DNA of 47,591 bases from an uncultured Clostridia bacterium (GTDB lineage Bacteria > Bacillota > Clostridia > UMGS1810). Where the stretch lies: the NCBI GenBank assembly GCA_934463165.1, contig CAKSJG010000021.1:1-47591 (forward strand). Direction: 5' to 3'. Positions within the stretch are counted from its first letter, which is position 1; each line of letters begins with the position of its first letter. The notes under the pieces are model-generated. The model searched no databases and was not told the DNA's origin. It worked only from the letters and a program-made list of their open reading frames with translations. Below are positions 16,609 to 24,647 of the stretch, piece by piece. The translations under genes and the position numbers were made by a program.

Positions 16609-17493
16609 TTATCCTTTAACAGAGCCTATCGTCATACCCTGAATAAAATATTTCTGGAAAAACGGATACGCCACAAGGAGCGGACCTATCGCTACCATGC
16701 AAAGAGCCATTCTTGCTCCCTCTGTAGGAAGGTCTGCCATCTGAGCCGACGCGCCGCTTTCTGCCGCATTATTAATCATTTCCTGAATATTGTTCATCAT
16801 ATTCTGCAGCAAAAACGACAGGGTATAGAGCTTGGAATCCGTTATATAAAGCATCGGTCCGAGCCAGTCATTCCACTTATCTATCATTATAAACAGCGCA
16901 ATGGTTGCAATACCCGGAAGAGAAATCGGCATAATCAGCTTAAAAAATATTCTGAATTCTCCGGCTCCGTCGAGCTTTCCGGATTCTATAATTTCAAAAG
17001 GTACGGACCCCTGGAAAAACGATCTTAAAACAATTACGTTCCATGCGCTTATGGTTCCCGGAAGAATCAGCACCAAAAGCGTGTTTGACAAACAGAGAAC
17101 CTTTGTTGTTATTATGTAAGACGCAACAAGTCCGCCGTTAAAAAGCATCGTGAAGAAGGATATAAAAGAAAACACTGCCCTGTGCCTGAAATCACGTCTG
17201 CTTATTGCATATGCATACATCGCGCATATGATAACACCCAGCACAACCGACACAGCCGTAACAAAGATTGTCACCGCGTATGCCCTGACGATTGCGTTTG
17301 ACGTTCCGAAAACGTATTTGTATGCGTCCAGAGAAAACTCCTTAGGTATTATTCTGTAGCCGTCCTTCAAAAGGCTCGCTTCCGATGTGAACGACGCGCC
17401 CAAAGCCATAAGAACCGGATATATACACGCTATGCACAGCAGTATGAAAAATATATTTATAACAACCGAAAGCGGTTTGTTTTTATATTTCAT
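16609..17493 (-). CDS. Carbohydrate ABC transporter permease (LplC/YtcP type)
   Basis: 294 residues, about six membrane segments. The EAA loop that contacts the ATPase is visible (ESGKLDGAGEFRIFFKLIMP), and the C-terminus FFQKYFIQGMTIGSVKG is characteristic of this permease type. It pairs with the preceding permease and the lipoprotein to import an oligosaccharide. No ATPase gene is present, which is usual for this class because a shared MsmX-type ATPase is encoded elsewhere. GAGGAGG ribosome binding site; 14 bp after the previous gene. Confidence 0.93.
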   Translation of the reverse strand: MKYKNKPLSVVINIFFILLCIACIYPVLMALGASFTSEASLLKDGYRIIPKEFSLDAYKYVFGTSNAIVRAYAVTIFVTAVSVVLGVIICAMYAYAISRRDFRHRAVFSFISFFTMLFNGGLVASYIITTKVLCLSNTLLVLILPGTISAWNVIVLRSFFQGSVPFEIIESGKLDGAGEFRIFFKLIMPISLPGIATIALFIMIDKWNDWLGPMLYITDSKLYTLSFLLQNMMNNIQEMINNAAESGASAQMADLPTEGARMALCMVAIGPLLVAYPFFQKYFIQGMTIGSVKG

Positions 17494-17507
17494 TTGTCTT
17501 TACCTCC

Positions 17508-18461
17508 TCATATTGCGCCCATGCTGTCACTGTCTATCACTTTCACAAGCTTATTGGCGCCTATTACCATGAAAAAGCTTACAACAGACTGCACAAGCGA
17601 CGCCGCCATTGCCATACTCATTGAGCTTGCTCCGCCGTTCATCATCAGATTGTATGTATAGGTTGAAAGAACGTTTGTCACGTCATACAGCTGAGGCGTG
17701 TTTAAAGGCACCTGATAGAATAATCCCATATCCGTCGAAAGGATTGCGCCTATTTTTAAAATAAGCATTGTTGTAATCATAGGTTTAATTGCCGGGAGCG
17801 TAACATTTTTGAGCTTCTGAAATATTGACGCGCCGTCCATATCGGCAGCTTCGTAAAGCTCTATGTTTACTCCCGAAAGAGCCGCACTGTATATAACAGA
17901 GCTGTAGCCCCATTCCTTCCAGAAATAAACGATAATAAGGATTATCGGCCACGGCCCCGGATCCTGATACCAGTTTACCGGATCTAAGCCCAGCGCAGGC
18001 AAAATCGAGTTATTCATATAACCGCTTTCCAGGCCCAAAAATGCAAAAACAAGATAACTTACGATAACCCATGATAAAAAATGGGGCATAATCATGACCG
18101 TCTGATAAAATTTCTTTGCAAGCTTCGTGCGGACGAGATCAAGAACAATTGCAAGTGCAACCGACAGAAACAGCCCCGCAAATACGAATACCAGGTTATA
18201 CAGAACAGTATTTTTTATCGAACTCCAGAGTGATGAAGAATTCAGGAAAAACTTAAAGTTTTCAAGTCCGTTCCACGGTGACAAAAATATATTCTGACGA
18301 AAGTTTATTTTCTTAAACGCGAGTATCAGACCGCCCATGGGTAAATAGTTAAATAAAATATAGAGTATTAATCCGGGAAGCACCATAAGATACATCTCTT
18401 TATTTTGCCTTGCATAATCAAGCAGCGACTGCCTGCCCGGCTTTATCCTGTTTTTCCTCAT
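17508..18461 (-). CDS. Oligosaccharide ABC transporter permease (LplB/YtcP-partner type)
   Basis: 317 residues, about six membrane segments. The start region LPGLILYILFNYLPMGGLILAFK and the EAA loop YEAADMDGASIFQKLKNVTLPAIKP are typical of LplB-type permeases. It forms the heterodimeric channel with the permease at 16609-17493. The start codon lies 2 bp after the lipoprotein stop, indicating translational coupling. Confidence 0.93.
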   Translation of the reverse strand: MRKNRIKPGRQSLLDYARQNKEMYLMVLPGLILYILFNYLPMGGLILAFKKINFRQNIFLSPWNGLENFKFFLNSSSLWSSIKNTVLYNLVFVFAGLFLSVALAIVLDLVRTKLAKKFYQTVMIMPHFLSWVIVSYLVFAFLGLESGYMNNSILPALGLDPVNWYQDPGPWPIILIIVYFWKEWGYSSVIYSAALSGVNIELYEAADMDGASIFQKLKNVTLPAIKPMITTMLILKIGAILSTDMGLFYQVPLNTPQLYDVTNVLSTYTYNLMMNGGASSMSMAMAASLVQSVVSFFMVIGANKLVKVIDSDSMGAI

Positions 18462-18463
18462 TG

Positions 18464-19990
18464 TTATTCTCTCCCATCAAGCTGTTTTATAAATTTATCA
18501 TACTGCTTCTGAGCGTCGTCTATAACTTCCTTAACATTTGCCTTTTCGGCTGCCTGCTTTCTCTTAGCAACTTCCTCGTCAAAGTCCACATCCATCGAAC
18601 CAAGAGCTCCGATCTGACCGAAACCCTTCATGGCATTCTGGAGCTCGGTAATTGTAAAGTTCACATTATCCGTATTGTAAACAAACGCATTAGCCTTTAA
18701 GGTTATAGCCTCATCGTTAAACTTTTTGAGCTTTTCAGCTTTGTCGGGATCATCACCTTTTTTTGTGTAATCTATAAACACGTTTCCTATCATCCATGAA
18801 TTTGCAGACATATCATATCCGGAATTGGGAATAAGCTCTATCTGATTATCGGATGTCTTTTTATAGTGTTTGCCCTCTACGCCGTACACAACAAGATTCT
18901 TAAGATACGGATCGGTGTTTAACAGATTTAAAAATCTTGCGCATCTTTCGGGATTTTTAGACGTATTTGAAATTACCGTCATAGATCCCTGGCCCGGAAC
19001 TCTGTTTTCGTAAACGGGAGTGGTCTCTGCCTGGGCAATTTCATAACTTGCTTTTGACTGGAGCTCTTCCGCTTTTCCCGGCTTGAGCGGAGCATAGTAT
19101 GCGAATGTATATCCGTTATTGAATCTTGCGTTAAGGTCTGTTGCTGTTGCAACGTCCTTTTTAACAAGACCGGATTTATAATAATCTCTTCTTGCTTCAA
19201 CGGCTTTTTTTGAAGATTTCTGCGGGAGGTCATATCCGAATACTACCTTATCCGGATCCTGACCGTCGGCATAAGAAACACCGACAAAGCCCAGTGAGTT
19301 TATAAACGATACATAGCTGAAATCATTATACATCATGTCGGTATAGTCGCATGTCTGATCCCAGTCGATCGGATACTGAATGCCGGGTTCTTTTTCTTTA
19401 AGCATTTGCGCAACGGGCTTAAAGTCTTCAAGCGTTTTGTATTTTGACATATCTATGCCGTATTTATCGGCAATGTCTTTTCTGTAAATCCATCCGTACT
19501 GTGTTGCCGTTTCCTTGTTTACGGGCAGAGCATAGAGCCTGCCGTCTATTCTTGCGGAATCTATGACATTTTCGGGTATTTCCTTTGCAATATCCTTAAG
19601 ATATGTATCGAGATAGTCATCAAGCTGAGCGAAAGCCCCGAGGCTTGCATTAACGGCATAATCGAGCGAATAGCTTGCGGCAAAAGCAAGATCGAAATAC
19701 TGCCCTGCCGAAATCATATTGCTCATTTTCTGATTATACTGCCCCGATTCAAGAATGGTGATCTTTACGGTTGCATTGATTTTATCTTTCAGATAATCGT
19801 TGATTGCCTTTTCGACCGAAGAGAGATCGGACTGCGCCGTTCCGCTCATGTACCAGTTAATTTCGTACGGATCCGAGGGCACGGTGTTCGGATCTTCGTT
19901 GTTTGCCGTTTTTTCACTTCCGCATGAACACATCATAAAGACTGTCAGCAGAGAAAGAACCAGACAGATAATTTTTTTTAAATTTTTCAT
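18464..19990 (-). CDS. Extracellular oligosaccharide-binding lipoprotein of an ABC importer (LplA-like)
   Basis: About 508 residues. The lipoprotein signal MKNLKKIICLVLSLLTVFMM ends at a lipobox-like MCSC, with Cys23 as the lipidation site, followed by a short acidic linker. The body is a family-1-type solute-binding protein of the large LplA subtype (about 500 residues). I choose the ATG at 19990 rather than 19996 because the AAGGAG site lies only 1 nt from the earlier ATG and 7 nt from this one. It should capture the oligosaccharide released by the secreted enzymes and deliver it to the two downstream permeases. Confidence 0.92.
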   Translation of the reverse strand: MKNLKKIICLVLSLLTVFMMCSCGSEKTANNEDPNTVPSDPYEINWYMSGTAQSDLSSVEKAINDYLKDKINATVKITILESGQYNQKMSNMISAGQYFDLAFAASYSLDYAVNASLGAFAQLDDYLDTYLKDIAKEIPENVIDSARIDGRLYALPVNKETATQYGWIYRKDIADKYGIDMSKYKTLEDFKPVAQMLKEKEPGIQYPIDWDQTCDYTDMMYNDFSYVSFINSLGFVGVSYADGQDPDKVVFGYDLPQKSSKKAVEARRDYYKSGLVKKDVATATDLNARFNNGYTFAYYAPLKPGKAEELQSKASYEIAQAETTPVYENRVPGQGSMTVISNTSKNPERCARFLNLLNTDPYLKNLVVYGVEGKHYKKTSDNQIELIPNSGYDMSANSWMIGNVFIDYTKKGDDPDKAEKLKKFNDEAITLKANAFVYNTDNVNFTITELQNAMKGFGQIGALGSMDVDFDEEVAKRKQAAEKANVKEVIDDAQKQYDKFIKQLDGRE

Positions 19991-20056
19991 TTTCATTCTC
20001 CTTGTATAATATATTTCGGAATACTTAAAGCTTCCGATTTAAGCGCATAATAATTT

Positions 20057-22882
20057 TTACGGACGGAAAACTATTATCTGATAAATTTTTCCGTATCTTA
20101 GGTTTACAAATGCAAAATCGTCCGTTTCAATCTCACCGACAGTAATGTTATCGTATTTTTCCGTTTCATAATGAAATACCATAGCGCTTGCTTTTGATTC
20201 AAGCGTGAATCTTCTGTTCATTGCCGGATTACTGCACAAGCTTTTTGCGTCGGCGTTAAAGATAAATCCGTTGTCGCATTTTTTTACAATTTTTCCGAAA
20301 GAGGTCAAACCGTTCGAGTAATAATTTCTGTCGTTTAGAGCCTCAATATCCTCATAATTTTCGGTGTTATAGAAGCCGTTCGGAAGAATTGCATATTCAT
20401 ACGCCTGCAGCTCGGGAGCAAGATCCTTATTATATGCAAACTCAATTGCATAACCGGATAAATAATTCAGATAGTTCGTACTGTATTTAATTATACATCC
20501 GGGCTCTAAATCCCTAAATGTTTTATATTTGGATTTTATGTAATCGCTCATACGCTTATTGCAATACGCTCCGCCCGGGTTTGCCGCAATACCGTAGTTA
20601 TAATTGACCGCACTCTTGTCATCCTCATAACCCGGATACACGTTTGCGGCAGTATTCCAGCTGTAATCAACCTTCGGCGCAATCATACTGATATTCATCT
20701 CGGACTGTTCTTTTTTTTCATTCCAAAGCTCACGGGTGCTTATTATCATATACGAGTCGCTGCCTCCGTAAGATGTGTTCGTTAGCTTATTGCGCTTATA
20801 TACCGCCGCGCCTATATTATATTCATCGTCCACATCATAAAGGTTAACCGCATATCTCCACGTATTTATAAATCCCGTGCCGTACGGCGCAACCTTATAC
20901 AGATCCTCGTCTCCGGCTTCGCTGTCATCGGGAAGAACAAACACCTTTGTTTTGTCGGGATCTTCTCTGTATTTTCCTGCAAGAGTGCTCATTTCGGAAT
21001 AATAGTAAAGCTTATAAGGTATGCTTTCAGGCCATGAGCTCCGCGCGTATTTATCCATATAATCCAGATTAAGCTGAAAATCGCTGTCTGTTTTTGATTT
21101 TGTATTGGCAAAACCGCAGTTATCTGCGGAGGCTGTCTGTATTTTTGTTATATTTCCGCTTGAATCCGTTTTATATTTTATCAGCTGTTTTTTGCATGAT
21201 GATCTTAAGGAGTCGTATATTTCATTTTTTGTCAGAAGATCATCGGAGTTAATTCTGACATTGTTATATAAAACCTTATTGTTAAAGCCGTATTGCTTTA
21301 TCTCGCTGTCTTCGTTCAAAAGCTTGAAATAAACCGAGCCGAGGCCCTCTTTTCGGATTCCCATAAGATAAGCGTACCTCATGGAAAGCGTTGTCGATTC
21401 GGAATTTATTACGGTTCCGAGAGGGTCAAGATAAACCTGAACATGCGCGCCGGCGTCATACGGGAGCTTACCGTTGCATTCCTCAAGGTATACTTCGCTT
21501 ATTTTGTAAGTTTTATCTCCGATTATGCATTCATCGTTTCTGTCGCGCGGTATACTGTATGTACCCTCATCGACAGACTCATCACAAATGATAAGCTCTG
21601 TTACAATGTTTGTGTCTTTTATTGTTAAAACGGAAATACCGTATGACGATGAAATGCTGCCAAACTCCGTTTTTTCATCCTTGGCATTTCTTATGCCTCT
21701 GTAGAGCGAGCTGTCAAGCATTTCTTCAAGGCTGTATACCGTGCCGTTTTTATCGGTAACGGTATGCCTGTCTTCATTTTTTGATTTTATAAAGAAGCTT
21801 GTGTATTCCCTTTTTATGACAACCTCATAAACATTGTCGCCGTCGTTGTCTATCAATATTTCGGTACCGTTTTTTATAGGATAAAAATCAACTGCGGAAC
21901 CGTAATACATTACGTTGTTATACAAAAGATAAGCGTCTTTATCAACTGATAATTTTTTCTTTCTGTCATTTTTGTCATAGTATGTAAACGTCTGTTTGTT
22001 TGTGTTGCTTTCTATATCCGATGAATTGTCAAATTTCATCATCTTGTTGTTTTCTTCGTCAACCGCAAGCGAAACAATATCCTTGTCGCGGTCAATATAT
22101 GCTATGACGCTGTAGCCCAGATAATCGTCGGCATTTGATATTTTATCCGAATCATAGAACTTCTCGTCAATCTTTATTCTTCCGTCACCTGCGGATTCCG
22201 TGGTGTTTAGCGATGTATATGAATTTGCTTTGACAACACCGGTGACTTTTTTAAATCCCAAAAGCTCGTTTATGAAATACCGGGATTTATCCAGATAATA
22301 TGTTTTTCCGCCGTCGGACGTTTTTACAAGCGGAGCTTCAAAAAGAACATTGTGAGCAAGAGTGAAAAAGTCTTTTGCCATAAACTTCTTCTGAGCTTCC
22401 GAAACATCTATTCCATCCAAAAATTTATTTCTTTGGGCAATGTAGATATATGAGTCCATTTTGCCGCCGCCGAACTCGGCAATGCAGGAAAATCCCGTCA
22501 TATCCAAAAATGCATATAACGTTTCGTTAAACGTAAGAGTTTTTTGGTCGTTTGCTCCGTCGCTGAAATATTTGTCATATACGGTGTCCGTGCCGTACAG
22601 ATAATTAAGAAGCTTTTTCATAACAGCTCTTTTGAGCGTTGCTTCCGGATAATACGAATCCGTTATTCCGATATCCATAAACAGCTTTATTTTGCCGGCT
22701 ATGTTGTTTTCTCCTATTTTGTAATAAACCTCGCCTTTATATTCTTCAAAGCCGTGTTCATATATATTTGCCGCAACCTCCAGCTCGTGATTCTGAACGA
22801 TGGTTTTAGCATAACCGACAGTGCTTAAAGCAGAAAATATTAAGACAAAAGACACTGCAAAAGATATAAGTTTTTTTAACAT
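20057..22882 (-). CDS. Large secreted protein of unknown function
   Basis: About 941 residues with a clear signal peptide (MLKKLISFAVSFVLIFSALSTVGYA). The start at 22882 sits 6 nt after AAGGAGG; the ATG at 22888 abuts the box. The rest is beta-rich, Asp/Tyr-rich and has no motif I recognise. The first 150 residues (GKIKLFMDIGITDSYYPEATLKRAVMKKLL) faintly resemble degenerate SLH repeats, but I would not claim them. It lies between an SLH protein and the solute-binding lipoprotein, so a surface role in glycan capture is likely. Confidence 0.75.
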   Translation of the reverse strand: MLKKLISFAVSFVLIFSALSTVGYAKTIVQNHELEVAANIYEHGFEEYKGEVYYKIGENNIAGKIKLFMDIGITDSYYPEATLKRAVMKKLLNYLYGTDTVYDKYFSDGANDQKTLTFNETLYAFLDMTGFSCIAEFGGGKMDSYIYIAQRNKFLDGIDVSEAQKKFMAKDFFTLAHNVLFEAPLVKTSDGGKTYYLDKSRYFINELLGFKKVTGVVKANSYTSLNTTESAGDGRIKIDEKFYDSDKISNADDYLGYSVIAYIDRDKDIVSLAVDEENNKMMKFDNSSDIESNTNKQTFTYYDKNDRKKKLSVDKDAYLLYNNVMYYGSAVDFYPIKNGTEILIDNDGDNVYEVVIKREYTSFFIKSKNEDRHTVTDKNGTVYSLEEMLDSSLYRGIRNAKDEKTEFGSISSSYGISVLTIKDTNIVTELIICDESVDEGTYSIPRDRNDECIIGDKTYKISEVYLEECNGKLPYDAGAHVQVYLDPLGTVINSESTTLSMRYAYLMGIRKEGLGSVYFKLLNEDSEIKQYGFNNKVLYNNVRINSDDLLTKNEIYDSLRSSCKKQLIKYKTDSSGNITKIQTASADNCGFANTKSKTDSDFQLNLDYMDKYARSSWPESIPYKLYYYSEMSTLAGKYREDPDKTKVFVLPDDSEAGDEDLYKVAPYGTGFINTWRYAVNLYDVDDEYNIGAAVYKRNKLTNTSYGGSDSYMIISTRELWNEKKEQSEMNISMIAPKVDYSWNTAANVYPGYEDDKSAVNYNYGIAANPGGAYCNKRMSDYIKSKYKTFRDLEPGCIIKYSTNYLNYLSGYAIEFAYNKDLAPELQAYEYAILPNGFYNTENYEDIEALNDRNYYSNGLTSFGKIVKKCDNGFIFNADAKSLCSNPAMNRRFTLESKASAMVFHYETEKYDNITVGEIETDDFAFVNLRYGKIYQIIVFRP

Positions 22883-22893
22883 TTTCATCCTCC

Positions 22894-24630
22894 TTAACCC
22901 ACTGCGTTAAGCAAAGTCATTATTATTTTTGCCGTTTCCGCTCTTGTTACCGTTTGGCAAGGTCTGAAGCTTCCGTCATCATAACCGCCGATTACACCCA
23001 TTGAAATTAAGGTTTTCATCGCTTCCTGCGCATATTCGGCAATATCGTCCTTATCGGTAAACGTGATATCCGCCGATGTAAATTCATAGCCGCTTCGGGT
23101 CATTTTTGTAAGCCTGTATATTAATGCCGCCGCGTCCTGACGCGTGATTTTTTCTTTCGGGGCAAACAAATCGTCCGAAATTCCGTTGACAACAGTCATT
23201 TCATATGCCTTTGAAATATAAGGATATGACCAGCTGTCGGGGTCCACGTCTTTAAACTCCGACACGGCTTCGTCGGTTTTTATCGCAAACGCCGCAAAAA
23301 GCGTTTTTACAATTTCTTCTCTCGAAATACAGTCATTCGGTCTGAAATTGCCGTCGCCGTCACCCGTCATGATATTGTTGTCATAAACAAACTTGATATA
23401 TTCTCTTGCCCAGCTGTCACGCGCAACATCATAAAACGGGTAGTCTCTGTTTAATATGTCGTCTATGCGGCTGTAGTCGTTTGTTCCCGACGGGGTAAAT
23501 CCGCCTTTATTGCCGGATGAGCCGGAGCCGCTGCCGACCGAACCGCCTCCGGAGCCCGAACCCGAGCTGCCTTTTGACTTTAATTCTCCTACCCTGCGGT
23601 TAAATTCGGCTGTTATCTCTTCGGGAGACGAAAAACTCTTGTCACCCACAAATGACATTGCAACATCCAATTCGGGAACAGTGCTGAAATCGGACTTTGC
23701 TCCGAAATCAAGCCTGAAAATGCCGTTATATTTTTTCAGCTTTTCAATCACCTTGGACACATCGTCATTTTCGTTTATGCATGTAACCGCACATGCCTGC
23801 ATAAATTTATCCCGGATGTCGTCAAGGCTTGTGAGAGAAGCGTCCGATCCGAGAAGAGACAAAAACATTTTTGTCGTATTTTCGCGGTATGCCTTGTAAT
23901 CTTCGTTATCCGTCGCAAGCATTAACGCGTTTGCAGCTGCCGATCCGCGGCTGTTGCGATATGTAATATACGCATCAAGCATTTCGTAATCAAGGTCGGA
24001 GCCGTCAAGCAATCTGCACGAAATCTCAAAGGCTTCTTCCAATTGTCTTGCGTCGGCAAAGCCGCTCTCCCCCGACAGACCGTTCATAACGGAGATGACG
24101 GCTTTCCTGTTGTTTTTCCATGCCTTGTTTTCTTTGTTTATATACCACGGAGCGCCGTCTGCGGAAAGTTCTTCTTCCGTAATCGCTGTGATCGGGTATG
24201 TATGTCTGTCGCCGTCTTTTACATATCGGAACACACGCGTTCTGTTTTTAAGCTCGCTCTTTGCTTCCGATCCGCCTACAACTATTACATAGTCGCCGCT
24301 TTCCGCACTATCGGGCATAAAAAACTCATATTCCATGCCGGCGGTATTTGCGGAATTATCCGATGCATACACCGCCTTTGAGATATCCTCCGCCGACATG
24401 CCGTCCGAAATATCAACATCAATGCCGAGCACGCAAACGGAATTATAAACATTGTCATCAGGCAGGCTGTTTATTTTTAAACCTATCTTTGTGCCGTCAG
24501 AGCTCACGGTACAGGAAACGTCCGTTACCGCTGCATATTTCGGAGCGTCATCGGCAAAGGCTGCCGCAGGGCACGAGCCGAATATCAGCGCCGCGCTGAG
24601 TAAAGACGCAATATGTTTTTTGAAATTCAC
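22894..24630 (-). CDS. Secreted SLH-domain surface protein
   Basis: 578 residues. Signal peptide (1-26); an N-terminal domain with strand-rich sequence (28-150); a helical middle (160-350); a Gly/Ser linker (about 350-385); and three C-terminal SLH repeats (about 396-578; YPFYDVARDSWAREYI, FKDVDPDSWSYPYI, FTDKDDIAEYAQEAM with TRxExxK and TRQDAA motifs). Translation starts at GTG, 7 nt after AAAGGAGG. It lies 11 bp before the unknown 941-residue protein and 17 bp after the GH10 gene. The likely job is to hold a glycan-binding or scaffolding module at the wall; the N-terminal part is unassigned. Confidence 0.88.
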   Translation of the reverse strand: MNFKKHIASLLSAALIFGSCPAAAFADDAPKYAAVTDVSCTVSSDGTKIGLKINSLPDDNVYNSVCVLGIDVDISDGMSAEDISKAVYASDNSANTAGMEYEFFMPDSAESGDYVIVVGGSEAKSELKNRTRVFRYVKDGDRHTYPITAITEEELSADGAPWYINKENKAWKNNRKAVISVMNGLSGESGFADARQLEEAFEISCRLLDGSDLDYEMLDAYITYRNSRGSAAANALMLATDNEDYKAYRENTTKMFLSLLGSDASLTSLDDIRDKFMQACAVTCINENDDVSKVIEKLKKYNGIFRLDFGAKSDFSTVPELDVAMSFVGDKSFSSPEEITAEFNRRVGELKSKGSSGSGSGGGSVGSGSGSSGNKGGFTPSGTNDYSRIDDILNRDYPFYDVARDSWAREYIKFVYDNNIMTGDGDGNFRPNDCISREEIVKTLFAAFAIKTDEAVSEFKDVDPDSWSYPYISKAYEMTVVNGISDDLFAPKEKITRQDAAALIYRLTKMTRSGYEFTSADITFTDKDDIAEYAQEAMKTLISMGVIGGYDDGSFRPCQTVTRAETAKIIMTLLNAVG

Positions 24631-24647
24631 TTTTCTTCCTCCTTTGA

